A DNA stretch of 64,000 nt from Palsa-504 sp963844625 (GTDB lineage: Bacteria > Actinomycetota > Actinomycetes > Streptosporangiales > Streptosporangiaceae). The translations under genes were made by a program, and so were the position numbers. Of the stretch, positions 48,356 through 58,400 are shown piece by piece (the stretch's first letter is position 1; each line of letters begins with the position of its first letter). The stretch covers positions 62,001 through 126,000 of the forward strand of contig CAWJPF010000035.1 in the NCBI GenBank assembly GCA_963844625.1. The letters run 5' to 3'. The notes below the pieces were generated by a model. The model saw only the letters and a list, made by a program, of their open reading frames with translations. It was not told the DNA's origin and made no database searches.

Positions 48356-49717
48356 GTGGATAGGCAGCAAGAGTTTGTGCTGCGCACGCTGGAAGAGCGG
48401 GACATCCGGTTTGTCCGGCTCTGGTTCACCGACGTGCTCGGCACCTTGAAGTCGGTCGCGGTCGCCCCCGCCGAGCTGGAGGGTGCTTTCGCCGACGGTA
48501 TCGGCTTCGACGGATCCGCGATCGAGGGGTTCGCCCGCGTCTACGAGGCGGACATGATCGCCCGGCCGGACCCGTCGACGTTCCAGCTGCTGCCGTGGCG
48601 CGGTGAGTACCCGGGCGTGGCGCGGATGTTCTGCGACATCCTGCTGCCCGACGGTTCGCCGTCGTACGCGGACCCGCGCTGGGTGCTCAAGCGCAACCTC
48701 ACCCGCGCCTCCGATCTCGGGTTCACCTTCTACGCGCACCCGGAGATCGAGTTCTTCCTGCTGCGGGAGCGGCCCGAGCCGGGTGACAAGCCACAGCCGA
48801 TCGACACCGGCGGCTACTACGACCACACCCCGCACAGCATCGCGCACGACTTCCGCCGGACGGCGATCACGATGCTGGAATCCATGGGCATCTCGGTGGA
48901 GTACAGCCATCACGAGGGCGCGCCCGGGCAGCAGGAGATCGACCTGCGCTACGCCGACGCGCTGACCACCGCCGACAACGTCATGTCGTTCCGGCTGGTG
49001 ATGAAGGAAGTGGCGATCGAGCAGGGCGTCTACGCGACGTTCATGCCGAAGCCATTCACCGACCACCCCGGCTCCGGCATGCATACGCACGTGTCGCTGT
49101 TCGAGGGCGACAAGAACGCGTTCTACGAGGCCGGGGCGGAGTTCCAGCTGTCCAAGACCGGGCGGGCGTTCATCGCCGGGCTGCTGCGGCACGCGCCGGA
49201 GATCACCGCTGTCTGCAACCAGTGGGTGAACTCCTACAAGCGGCTGTGGGGCGCGGCCGAGCGGACCGCGGGCGCCGGGGGAGAGGCTCCGGCTTATATC
49301 AGCTGGGGACACAACAACCGTTCGGCCCTGGTCCGAGTGCCCATGTACAAGCCGCAGAAGGGCAACTCGACCCGGGTCGAGTTCCGCTCGGTGGACGCCG
49401 CCTGCAACCCGTACCTGGCCTTCGCCGTAATCCTGGCCGCCGGTCTCAAGGGCATCGAGGGCGACTACGAGCTGCCGCCCGGCGCCGAGGACGACGTTTG
49501 GGCGCTGACCTCCGCCGAGCGCCGCGCGCTCGGCATCCGCCCGCTGCCTCAGGACCTGGACCAGGCCATCAAGGTCATGCAGGACAGCGAGCTGGTCGCC
49601 GAGACGCTGGGGGAGCACGTCTTCGACTTCTTCCTGCGTAACAAGCGCGAGGAGTGGCAGGAGTACCGCCGCCAGGTCACCGAGTACGAGCTGGCCCGCT
49701 ACCTCCCCATGCTTTGA
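48356..49717 (+). CDS. glnA2: GlnA2-type glutamine synthetase-like ligase
   Basis: 453 residues, type I GS fold. N-terminal FVRLWFTDVLGTLKSVAVAP and GFDGSAIEGFARVYEADM; metal and glutamate residues in HPEIEFFLL, EYSHHEGAPGQQEID and GSGMHTHVSLF; ATP loop near SWGHNNRSALVRVP and VEFRSVDAACNPYLAF. The classical adenylylation tyrosine loop is not evident. In Streptomyces coelicolor the GlnA2 orthologue acts as a gamma-glutamylpolyamine synthetase, so polyamine use rather than ammonia assimilation is possible here too. GTG 48356, with AAGGTGA upstream, gives the family N-terminus MDRQQEFVLRTLEERDIRF. Confidence 0.93.
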   Translation: MDRQQEFVLRTLEERDIRFVRLWFTDVLGTLKSVAVAPAELEGAFADGIGFDGSAIEGFARVYEADMIARPDPSTFQLLPWRGEYPGVARMFCDILLPDGSPSYADPRWVLKRNLTRASDLGFTFYAHPEIEFFLLRERPEPGDKPQPIDTGGYYDHTPHSIAHDFRRTAITMLESMGISVEYSHHEGAPGQQEIDLRYADALTTADNVMSFRLVMKEVAIEQGVYATFMPKPFTDHPGSGMHTHVSLFEGDKNAFYEAGAEFQLSKTGRAFIAGLLRHAPEITAVCNQWVNSYKRLWGAAERTAGAGGEAPAYISWGHNNRSALVRVPMYKPQKGNSTRVEFRSVDAACNPYLAFAVILAAGLKGIEGDYELPPGAEDDVWALTSAERRALGIRPLPQDLDQAIKVMQDSELVAETLGEHVFDFFLRNKREEWQEYRRQVTEYELARYLPML

Positions 49718-49849
49718 TTCCCGACCTCCGGCTCGGCTGACTAGGCCGCTGGTCGCACCGTGATGGCGCCTACGTCCGTGGTCGCGGAGACCCGCGACCA
49801 GCGTCAGCCCGCTGATCCGGGCCGCCGCGGCGGCCCGAGCCAGCCACAA

Positions 49850-49893
49850 CGATGCTCCATCGCTGTGGTGATAGCGACAGCGATGGAGCATCG
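49850..49893. terminator. perfect 17-bp hairpin between glnA2 and the S9 peptidase
   Basis: CGATGCTCCATCGCTGT (49850-49866), 10-nt loop, exact complement (49877-49893). The flanking genes converge, so it can act in both directions. Confidence 0.85.
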
Positions 49894-49928
49894 CTGTGCC
49901 TAAGCCAGCCGCCTCGGCCCGCATCCTG

Positions 49929-51782
49929 TTACTCCTCGTAGCGCCCGCCGAGGTACCTGGCCAGAAAACGCTCCGCCGCCGTATAGAACTTCTGCCGGTT
50001 CTCGGGCTTGGCGAAGCCGTGGCCCTCGTCGGGGAAGAGCATGTACTCGTAATCGATTCCGGCGTCGGCCAGCGCGGCGACGATCTGCTCCGACTCGGCC
50101 TGCTTGACCCGCGGGTCGTTGGCGCCCTGGGCGATCAGCAGCGGGATCCGGATGTCACGCGCCCGGGACAGCGGCGAGCGCGACCACAGGAACTCCTTGT
50201 CCGTTTCCGGGTTGCCGACCCGCTTGTACAGCTGCGCGATCATCGGCTTCCAGTACGGCGGAACCGTCTCCAGCAGCGTCTGCAGGTTCGACGGACCGAC
50301 GATGTCCACCGCGCAGCAGAACACGTCGGGCGTGAACGCGGCGCCGACCAGGGCCGCGTAGCCGCCGTAGGAACCGCCGTAGATGGCGACCTTGTCCGGG
50401 TCGGCCCAGCCCTGGTCCACCACGTACGCGACCGCGTCCAGCAGGTCGTCGTGCATCTTGGCGCCCCACTCGCGGTCGCCGGCGGACACGAACGACTTGC
50501 CGTAGCCGGTCGAGCCGCGGTAGTTCACCTGGACGGACAGGTAGCCGCGGTTGGCCAGCCACTGCGCCTCGGGGTCAAAGCCCCATACGTCGCGCGCCTG
50601 CGGTCCGCCGTGCACGTTGAGCACCGTCGGCAGCCCGGATCGTCCGCCGTCCGGCGGGAAGGTGATGTACCCGTGGATAGTCAGCCCGTCCCGCGCGGTG
50701 AAGGAGAACGGCTCCATCGGGGCCAGCTCGTAGCGCGACAGCTCGGGACGGCTGTCGAACAGGAAGCTGCCGGTGCGGCTGGCCCGGTCGTAGGCGAAGT
50801 ACTGGACCGGCCCGGCGTCGTCCATGAAGGCGATCAGCCAGGTCGCGTCCGCTTCGTCGCGGCCGACCAACTGCGGGTCGCCGGGGTGAAGCGCCCGGAT
50901 CGCCTTGAAGTCGGGCTCCACCGACGGGTCGAACACGTGGTACTCGGTGCGGTCCTTGAGTACCTCGACGATCTGCGGCTCCCGCGTGTCCGGGTGCAGG
51001 ACCGCGCCCGCGACGTCGGCCTCGGGGTCCTCGAGCAGCACCTGAACGTCCCCGGTGGCCAGGTCGAGCCGGCACAGCCGGCCTGTGTCCGTGCCGAGCG
51101 AGCTGATGGCCAGCAGGCTGCGGCCGTCACCACTGAACGACAGCACGTCGCTGGCCGGGGCGTCGTCGGCCGGGATGGTCATCAGCGTCCGCCAGCCGGC
51201 GTCCGCGCTGTCGCGCACCAGCAGGTCGAACCCGCCGTCGGGCAGCGGGGCGAGCGCGCCGCGGACCACCAGGTCCTCGTCCGCGAGCCAGCCCGCGTAT
51301 CCGGGGTTCTCGATCAGCTTGACGAGCTCCCCGGTCGGCAGGTCCAGCTGGTAGACGTCGTGCAGCTGGGGGTTGTCGCGGTTCATCCCGACGAGCACCT
51401 CGTCGCGGCGGCGCTTGCTGGTGGCGATGATGCGCGCCTGGATGCCGTCGAACGGGGTGAGGTCGCGCCGCGCCATCGTCTCCATGTCGACGTCGTACAG
51501 CCGCCAGTTCTCGTCGCCGCCGGTGTCCTGCAGGTACAGCAGGTGCCTGGCGTCCCGGGCCCAGGCGAAAACGCGGATACCACGGTCGGTGTCGTCGGTG
51601 ACGATCGTCGCGGCGTCCCAGTCGACGCCCGACGGGCCGGTGGCGCCGATCGGCGCGACCCAGACGTTGAGCACGCCGTCGCGCGGTGCTATCCAGGCCA
51701 GTCGTGAGCCGTCAGGCGAGATACGCGGGCTGGTGCGCTCCGGGTTGCCGAAGAGCACCTCGCGGGGGATGAGATCGACCAT
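49929..51782 (-). CDS. S9 family peptidase (acylaminoacyl-peptidase/prolyl-oligopeptidase type)
   Basis: 617 residues. An N-terminal beta-propeller (about residues 20-340) has DPP-like blades (SPDGSRLAWIAPRDG, FSFTARDGLTIHGYITFP). The C-terminal alpha/beta hydrolase has the oxyanion strand LNVHGGPQARD, nucleophile Ser in YGGSYGGYAAL, Asp in GANDPRV and His in DEGHGFAKPEN. No signal peptide, so a cytoplasmic peptidase. ATG 51782 begins the conserved MVDLIPREVLFGNPERTSPRISPDG. Confidence 0.94.
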   Translation of the reverse strand: MVDLIPREVLFGNPERTSPRISPDGSRLAWIAPRDGVLNVWVAPIGATGPSGVDWDAATIVTDDTDRGIRVFAWARDARHLLYLQDTGGDENWRLYDVDMETMARRDLTPFDGIQARIIATSKRRRDEVLVGMNRDNPQLHDVYQLDLPTGELVKLIENPGYAGWLADEDLVVRGALAPLPDGGFDLLVRDSADAGWRTLMTIPADDAPASDVLSFSGDGRSLLAISSLGTDTGRLCRLDLATGDVQVLLEDPEADVAGAVLHPDTREPQIVEVLKDRTEYHVFDPSVEPDFKAIRALHPGDPQLVGRDEADATWLIAFMDDAGPVQYFAYDRASRTGSFLFDSRPELSRYELAPMEPFSFTARDGLTIHGYITFPPDGGRSGLPTVLNVHGGPQARDVWGFDPEAQWLANRGYLSVQVNYRGSTGYGKSFVSAGDREWGAKMHDDLLDAVAYVVDQGWADPDKVAIYGGSYGGYAALVGAAFTPDVFCCAVDIVGPSNLQTLLETVPPYWKPMIAQLYKRVGNPETDKEFLWSRSPLSRARDIRIPLLIAQGANDPRVKQAESEQIVAALADAGIDYEYMLFPDEGHGFAKPENRQKFYTAAERFLARYLGGRYEE

Positions 51783-51870
51783 GACCCATGCCTACCACAC
51801 CATCTGCAGCGCCCGGCCCTGGGCCAGGCTCGGTTCGCCTGAGGCGTAGCCGCCGACCTGCGCCCGGCGC

Positions 51871-52347
51871 CTACGGGCAGCCCTCGCCGCCGCTGACGCG
51901 GAATTCGGCTTCGAGCATGTCCATCGCCTTGATGAAGGCGGCGCGCTCGTCACAGCCCAGCTTGTCGAGTACCCGGGCCAGCGGCGCGGCCGCACCATCC
52001 AGCCACTCCTGCACCACCGGCGTGGCGTCGGGGGCGATCTGGACGATCGTGCGCCGCCGGTCTGCCTCGTCGGCGGATCGCTGGACGAAGCCGGCCCGGT
52101 CCAGGCCCGCAAGGACGCCGCTGACGGTGGACAACGTCAGGCCGAGCCGGTCCGCGAGCGTGCCGACGCTTAGCGGGCCGTCTCGCAACTGCTCCAGCGC
52201 GGCCACGTGCCGCGGGCCGAGCGGGGTGGTCGTCTGCGGCGTGGTCCGGTCCTGGTAGCGCCGCATTCCCCGCATGACACGCGGGAACACGCGCATCAGG
52301 CGCAGGCACATGGCCGAGTGCCCGCCGCTGTCCGCTTCCTCTGTCAC
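51871..52347 (-). CDS. MarR-family regulator
   Basis: 158 residues, winged helix: LGPRHVAALEQLRDGPLSVGTLADRLGLTLSTVSGVLAGLDRAGFVQRSADEADRRRTIVQI, with the DRR wing motif. GTG 52347 after AAAGGG. Divergent from yceI across about 110 bp that contains a perfect palindrome; the pair MarR-YceI with this operator type recurs in actinobacteria, so it likely represses both. Confidence 0.9.
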   Translation of the reverse strand: MTEEADSGGHSAMCLRLMRVFPRVMRGMRRYQDRTTPQTTTPLGPRHVAALEQLRDGPLSVGTLADRLGLTLSTVSGVLAGLDRAGFVQRSADEADRRRTIVQIAPDATPVVQEWLDGAAAPLARVLDKLGCDERAAFIKAMDMLEAEFRVSGGEGCP

Positions 52348-52392
52348 CGCACCCGCCCTTTGACGCCGTTGCCAGCAGTATATATGGTTGGG

Positions 52393-52413
52393 GCATCAAA
52401 ACTATTTTGATGC
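52393..52413. promoter_or_regulatory. MarR operator, perfect inverted repeat
   Basis: GCATCAAAA (52393-52401), CTA, TTTTGATGC (52405-52413). ATCAAA/TTTGAT arms are typical of MarR-family sites. The repeat sits between the two divergent starts. Confidence 0.75.
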
Positions 52414-52459
52414 GCCAATCGATTTTACGGTTGGCCGTCCCGGCCCAAGGAGGACCACC

Positions 52460-53008
52460 ATGGCCGCATCGGCCCAGACGTCGGAATCGCTGCGGGCGAA
52501 GCTGAGTGACGGCTCGCTGACCGGACACTGGACACTCGACCCCGGCCGGTCATCGGCCACGCTGCAGTCCAAGAGCGTGTGGGGGCTCGTCCCGGTCAAG
52601 GGCACCTTCCACACGCTCGAGGGCGGCGGGACCATCTCGCCTACGGGCGAGGTCACCGGGTCCATCGCGCTTGGCGCGGAGTCGGTGGACACCAAGAACA
52701 AGAAGCGCGACATCCACCTCCGCTCCGCTGACTTCTTCCACAGCGAGAAGTTCCCCCAGATCACGTTCAGCGTGGAGAAGGTCGTGCCCGCCGGCGAGGG
52801 CGTGACTGTCTCTGGCACGCTCACCGTCCGCGACCACAGCCGCCAGATCTCCTTCCCCGCCACGGTCGAGGCGGCCGGGGACGGCGACATGACGCTTGAC
52901 GCCACGGTGGCGGTAGACCGGTCCGAGTTCGGACTCACCTGGAACCAGATGGGCATGGCGTCCATGAAGAACACCATCGCCATCCACACCGTCTTCACCA
53001 AGGACTAA
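52460..53008 (+). CDS. YceI-family lipocalin-like protein
   Basis: 182 residues: GHWTLDPGRSSATLQSKSVWGLVPVKGTFHTLEGGG, SVDTKNKKRDIHLRSADFFHSEKFPQITF and TVRDHSRQISFPATVE match the YceI beta-barrel, which binds isoprenoid-type lipids. No signal peptide, as usual for actinobacterial members. ATG 52460 follows AGGAGGACCACC, an excellent ribosome site; codons upstream to 52388 cross the operator and are not part of the protein. Confidence 0.92.
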   Translation: MAASAQTSESLRAKLSDGSLTGHWTLDPGRSSATLQSKSVWGLVPVKGTFHTLEGGGTISPTGEVTGSIALGAESVDTKNKKRDIHLRSADFFHSEKFPQITFSVEKVVPAGEGVTVSGTLTVRDHSRQISFPATVEAAGDGDMTLDATVAVDRSEFGLTWNQMGMASMKNTIAIHTVFTKD

Positions 53009-53029
53009 TTGCCCCGCGGCCGAGCCGGG

Positions 53030-54499
53030 TTACGCGGAGAACCAGCGAGCGGGCGCCGGGTTGGTGTTGTGGTAGATGTGCTTCTTCTCCTGGTATTCGT
53101 CCAGGCCAGACTCTCCGAGCTCACGGCCGATGCCGGACTTGCCGAAGCCGCCCCACTCCGCCTGCGGCAGGTAGGGGTGGTAGTCGTTGATCCACACCGT
53201 GCCGTGGCGTAGCGCCCCGGCGACCCGCTCGGCCTGACCTGCGTCCGAGGTCCACACGGCTCCCGCGAGGCCGTAACTCGTGTCGTTACCGAGGCGGATA
53301 GCCTCGTCCTCGGTGCCGAACCGCTCGACCGTCACCACCGGCCCGAACACCTCCTCCTGCACCACCGCCATCTCGCGATGGCACCCGGCGAACACCGTCG
53401 GCCGCAGGAAGAAGCCCTGGGCCAGCGCTGGATCCGAGGGCCGCTGACCTCCGGCCAGCAGCTCGGCGCCCTCAGACAGTCCCAGCGCGATGTACCTCTC
53501 CACCTTGGCCCGGTGGGCGGCGGAGATCAGCGGGCCGCATTCGGTCTGCGGGTCCAGGCCGCTGCCCAGCCGGATCCGGTCAGCCCGGGCGGCGAGCTCG
53601 GCGACGAAGCTGTCGTGGATGGTGTCCTGCACGATCAGCCGGGCGCCGGCCGAGCACACCTGCCCGGAGTGCAGGAAGGCGGCGGTCAGCGCGTTGTCGA
53701 CGACCGTGTCGAAGTCGGTGCCCGCGAAGACGATATTCGGGTTCTTGCCGCCGAGCTCAAGCGCGACCCGCCGCACCCCGCGCGCCGCCGAAACCATGAT
53801 CTTCTCGCCGGTCGCCAGCCCGCCGGTGAACGAGATCAGGTCGACGCCCGGATGCGCCACCAGCGCCTGCCCGGCCGTGCCGCCCTGGCCGAGCAGCAGG
53901 TTCAGCACGCCCGGCGGCACGTCCGCCTCCTCGAACAGCCCGACCAGCGCCACCGTGGACAGCGGGGTCAGCTCGCTCGGCTTGATCACGGTGGTGTTGC
54001 CCGCCGCCAGCGCCGGAGCAAGCTTCCACGAGATCTGCAGCAGCGGGTAGTTCCAGGGCGCGATGAGCGCGCAGACGCCGACCGGCTCGTGCGTGATCCG
54101 GCTGATCACGTGGGCCCGGCCGGGATCGACCACCCGTCCCGCGTGCGATCCCGCGATCCCGGCGTAGTAGCGGAACACCGCGGTGGTGTCGTCCACGTCC
54201 GCGCGTGCCTCGTTCAGCGTCTTGCCGGTGTCGAGGCTTTCCGTGTGCGCGAGCTGCTCGCGGTCCCGCTGCAGCAACTCGGCGATCTTGCTGAGCAGCG
54301 CGGCACGTTCGGTCACGGTCGACCGGCGCCACGGGCCCTCATCGAACGCCTCCCTGGCCGCTGCGACGGCCGCGTCGACGTCGGCCGAGGACGCCTCGGC
54401 GAGCGTGTCGAGCGGCGTCGCGTCAAACGGGTTGAGGGTCTGAGAGGTGCCATCAGCTGCGGCCTCGGTCCACTTTCCCGCGATAAAGAGATATCTCAC
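53030..54499 (-). CDS. aldehyde dehydrogenase, betaine-aldehyde/aminoaldehyde type
   Basis: 489 residues. NAD-binding PWNYPLLQISWKLAPALAAGNTTVIKPSE, general-base Glu in ALELGGKN and nucleophile Cys in GQVCSAGARL; the C-terminal WINDYHPYLPQAEWGGFGKSGIGRELG is typical of GbsA/BetB enzymes. Oxidises betaine aldehyde or similar omega-amino aldehydes. No choline dehydrogenase is adjacent. Proximity to glnA2 allows a role in gamma-glutamyl-aminoaldehyde oxidation, which is an inference. Convergent with yceI. Confidence 0.9.
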   Translation of the reverse strand: MRYLFIAGKWTEAAADGTSQTLNPFDATPLDTLAEASSADVDAAVAAAREAFDEGPWRRSTVTERAALLSKIAELLQRDREQLAHTESLDTGKTLNEARADVDDTTAVFRYYAGIAGSHAGRVVDPGRAHVISRITHEPVGVCALIAPWNYPLLQISWKLAPALAAGNTTVIKPSELTPLSTVALVGLFEEADVPPGVLNLLLGQGGTAGQALVAHPGVDLISFTGGLATGEKIMVSAARGVRRVALELGGKNPNIVFAGTDFDTVVDNALTAAFLHSGQVCSAGARLIVQDTIHDSFVAELAARADRIRLGSGLDPQTECGPLISAAHRAKVERYIALGLSEGAELLAGGQRPSDPALAQGFFLRPTVFAGCHREMAVVQEEVFGPVVTVERFGTEDEAIRLGNDTSYGLAGAVWTSDAGQAERVAGALRHGTVWINDYHPYLPQAEWGGFGKSGIGRELGESGLDEYQEKKHIYHNTNPAPARWFSA

Positions 54500-54550
54500 G
54501 CCTGCTCCCGTGGCTCGTTTGACCGCGTCGCCACTATAGACCGCGGCGTG

Positions 54551-55198
54551 TCAGGTGCTGGTGCCGCTGCCGGTGCTGGTGCCGCCGCCGCCGCTGTAGC
54601 CGCCGCCCGGCGTGAAGGGCAGGTCGGACTTGCAGGCGTTGAACGCCGCCTTGTCCGCCGAACTGCCCGACTGCAGCTCAGCGAACAACCCCCGGAAGCC
54701 TCCACCCGAGGATGACCCGGTGGGAAGCGTAACGCCGTGCGCGGAGAGGCAGCTTTCGAACTTCTGGAATGCGGCGCTGAACCCGCCTGATCCGCCAAAC
54801 CCGCCTGATCCGCCGAACCCGCCGGACGGGCGCAGCGAGGCGCAGGCCTGGCGGGCGCTGTTAATCGCGGCGCTGCTAGGGGTGCTCCCGCTGGCGGAGC
54901 TCCCGCTGGCGGTGCTCCCGCTGGCGGGCCTTCCGCCGTAGCCACCCGTCACGCCATGCTCGCGCAGGCAGTTGAAGTAGGCGCTCCCGCTGCCGGGGCT
55001 CGACGAACTTCCGGCGGCGGGCGAGGTGGGCCTTCCGGCGGCGGGCGAGGCCGAACTTCCGGCGGCGGGCGAGGCCGACGCGGCGGTGCCGCACGCCGCT
55101 ACCGCGAGCAGCAGGGCGGGAACGGCCGCTCCCGCCACCAGCACCCGTCTTGGGCAGCTGTTCCAAAGGCTGGCTAGGTAGCGGTGAATGCTGCGCAA
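54551..55198 (-). CDS. repeat-rich lipoprotein
   Basis: 215 residues from TTG 55198, chosen because GAGGAG lies six bases upstream. Signal peptide with lipobox AVAAC, then low-complexity blocks SPAAGSSAS, SGSTASGSSASG and GGFGGSGGFGGS encoded by short tandem repeats. Two copies of a small motif survive between them: YFNCLREHGV...ACASLRP and FESCLSAHGV...ACKSDLP. This CLxxHGV/AC pair is seen in many exported actinobacterial proteins of unknown role. Divergent from glnE. Confidence 0.78.
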   Translation of the reverse strand: MRSIHRYLASLWNSCPRRVLVAGAAVPALLLAVAACGTAASASPAAGSSASPAAGRPTSPAAGSSSSPGSGSAYFNCLREHGVTGGYGGRPASGSTASGSSASGSTPSSAAINSARQACASLRPSGGFGGSGGFGGSGGFSAAFQKFESCLSAHGVTLPTGSSSGGGFRGLFAELQSGSSADKAAFNACKSDLPFTPGGGYSGGGGTSTGSGTST

Positions 55199-55280
55199 GG
55201 TTTTCTCCTCGTAGATTTCCGTAGAGTCCGGGTGCATTAAACGACCCGGATGGTGAAATGTACGGGAGTGAGTATGAGAG

Positions 55281-55345
55281 GAATGTCTCGATTTCCTCCT
55301 CGTTGGCTGCAGAGAATGTCTCGTTTTCGTACTCGTTAGCTGCAG
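55281..55345. repeat. two direct repeats of about 31 bp, 33-bp period
   Basis: GAATGTCTCG, then a T/C-rich stretch ending CTCGTTRGCTGCAG, occurs twice (55281 and 55314) in the lipoprotein-glnE divergent region, about 90-150 bp upstream of glnE. Confidence 0.6.
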
Positions 55346-55429
55346 GAATAGGGCATCCGGCCGCGCCCCGGTTCCCGGCCGCGCCGTTCGGGTTCCGCGA
55401 AGATCAACGCGCCGGTATACGTTACTGAG

Positions 55430-58400
55430 GTGAGTGGTTCGCGGACCACGCTGGCAGGGTGGCTGGCGCGGATGGGTTTCGCTGATGCCGCACGGGCTGA
55501 GCGCCTGCTGCTCACAGACATCGGCGTGACCGCGGCCGAGCTGAACTCCGACGTGATCGTGGCGGCGCTCGCCGCCGCCGCCGACCCCGACCTGGCGCTG
55601 ACCGGGCTGGCCAGGATCTCATCGGCCGCCGCCAACCCAGCCGCCCTGCGTGCGGGGCTCCGTGCCGAGCAGGACTTCCGTGACCGGCTGACGGCGGTGC
55701 TTGGCGTCAGCGCGGGCCTGGCCGATCACCTGGCCAGGCACCCGGAAGACTACGAGGTGCTGCGCGGCGCCGTCATCCGCCCCGGCCCGGCCGAACTGCG
55801 GGACGAAATGCTGCACGCGGTCGGCGCGGACCCCACCGGACCCGAGGATCCGCAGGCCTGCGGTAGAGAGCCGGTCGCCGCCCTAGCCGCCGCGTACCGG
55901 CGCCGGCTCCTGCATCTCGCCGCGCGGGACATGACCGGGGCGGCGACCGTGGACGCGGTCGCCGAGGAACTGGCCGACATCGCCGCGGCCGTCCTGGAGG
56001 CGGCGCTCGCGGTGGCCCGGGCCGAGCTGCCCTCCGGCGCCAGCTCATGCCGGCTCGCGGTCGTGGCCATGGGCAAGTGCGGCGGCCGCGAGCTCAACTA
56101 CGCCAGCGACGTGGACGTGATCTTCGTCGCCGAGCCGGTCAAGGACGAGGACGAGACCACCGCGCTCGCGGCCGCGAGCCGCCTCGCGGCCGGCCTGATC
56201 GGCGTGTGTGCCCGGTCCACCCCTGAAGGCAGCATCTTCCCGGTCGACCCCAACCTCCGCCCCGAAGGCCGGTCCGGCCCGCTGGTCCGCACGCTGGCCA
56301 GCCACCGGGCGTACTACGAGCGCTGGGCGAAGACCTGGGAGTTCCAGGCGCTGCTGAAGGCCCGGCCGGTGGCGGGCGACATGGCACTGGGGCAGGCCTA
56401 CGCCGATGCGCTCGGCCCGCTGGTCTGGGAGGCGGTCCGGCGCGAGAATTTCGTCGAGGACGTGCAGGCCATGCGCCGCCGGGTGGAGCAGTCACTGCCG
56501 GCCAGGCAGGCCGGGCGTGAGCTCAAGCTCGGCCCCGGCGGGCTGCGTGACATCGAGTTCGCCGTTCAGCTGCTGCAGCTCGTCCACGGCCGGACCGACG
56601 AGGCGCTGCGCTCGCCGGCCACGCTGCCCGCGCTCGCGGCCCTGGCCGGCGGCGGGTACGTCGGCCGCGCCGACGCGGACGAGCTCGCCTCCGCCTACCG
56701 CTTCCTGCGCCGCACCGAGCACCTGCTGCAGCTGCACCGGCTGAGCCGCACCCACACCCTGCCCGAGGATCCCGCCGTACTTCGCAGGCTGGGCCGGGCG
56801 ATGAAATCTATTGATGGGCCGAACGAACCGTGGTGGCAGTCTCCGGACACCCTGATCCGGCCCGATCCGGCCGTCGAGTTCGATGAACTCTGGCGTCGGC
56901 ACGCCCGGCAGGTCAGGCGGCTGCACGAGAAGCTGTTCTACCGGCCGCTGCTTGAAGCCGTGGCCCGGCTGCCCACGGACGCGGCCCGGCTGTCGCCCGC
57001 CGAGGCGCGGGCGCGGCTCGAGGCGCTCGGCTACGCGGACCCGGCCGGGGCGCTGCGCCACATCGACGCGCTGACCGCCGGCGTCTCCCGGCGAGCGGCC
57101 ATTCAGCGCACGCTGTTGCCTGTCCTGCTCGGCTGGTTCGCCGACGCCGTTGAGCCGGACGCGGGCTTGCTGGCGTTCCGCCAGGTCAGCGACGAGCTTG
57201 GGTCCTCTCCCTGGTACCTGAGGCTCTTGCGGGACGAGACCAAGGCCGCCGAGCGGATGGCCCGCGTCCTCGCGTCAAGCCGTTACGCGGCGAGCTTGCT
57301 GTTGCGAGCACCCGAAGCCGTCGCCATCTTCGGTGACGACGCCGAGCTCGCTCCCAGGAGCCTGGCCGCGCTGCGCTCGGAAATGATGGCCGCGGCCCAG
57401 CGCTACGACGACGACGCCGAGGGGGCCGTGACGGCCGTGCGGTCGGTCCGCCGCCGCGAACTGCTGCGCACCTCCATCGCGGATGCGCTGGACATCGCCG
57501 GCTCCGCCGGGACCGGCCTGGCCGCCACGGCGGAGGCGCTCACTAACATCACCCGGGCTACGGTCGAGGCCGCGCTCGCGGTGGCCGTAAGGAAGATCTC
57601 GACGGAGCTTCGCGAGCCGCTGCCGACCAGGTTCGCCGTGATCGCGATGGGCCGTTTCGGCGGGCATGAGTGTGGTTACGGCAGCGACGCGGACGTGCTC
57701 TTCGTGCACGACCCGCTCCCCGGCTATCCCGAGAAGCACGCCTCCGACACGGCCCACGCGGTGGCTGTCGAGCTGCGGCGGCTGCTCGCGCTGCCGGTCC
57801 CGGACCCGGCCCTGATCGTGGACTCCGACCTGCGGCCAGAAGGACGCCAGGGGCCGCTGGTCCGGACCCTGGCCGCCTACCGGGGTTACTATCAGCGCTG
57901 GTCCGCGCCGTGGGAGGCACAGGCGCTGATACGCGCCGAGCCCGCGGCTGGCGACGCCAGGCTGGGCGCGGAGTTCACCCGGATGATCGCCGAGTTCCGC
58001 TACCCCAAGGGGGGCCTCGATCCAGCCGCCGTCCGCGAGATCCGCCGCATCAAGGCCCGGATGGAGGCCGAGCGGATACCGCGCGGCGCGGACCGGGCGC
58101 TGCACGTCAAGCTGGGACCGGGCGGGCTATCCGACGTGGAGTGGACGGTGCAGCTACTGCAGCTGCAGCACGCCCACGCGCTGCCCGGGCTGCGCACCAC
58201 CCGCACCGGCGCGGCCATGGAGGTGGCGGTGCAGGCCGGCTTGCTGCCGGGCGCCGACGTCGCCGCCCTGATGGCCGCCTGGGAACTGGCCGCCCGGATC
58301 AGGAACGCGATCGTCCTGGTCGGCGGGCGGCCCAGTGACATCCTGCCGGGCCGGCACCGCGAGCTGACCGCGGTCGCCCGCCTGCTCGGCTACCCGCCGG

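Noticed and set aside
48233..49924. 563-codon minus-strand frame
   Set aside because: Antisense to glnA2; no domain recognised.
49896..51707. 603-codon + strand frame
   Set aside because: Antisense to the S9 peptidase, which has complete catalytic motifs.
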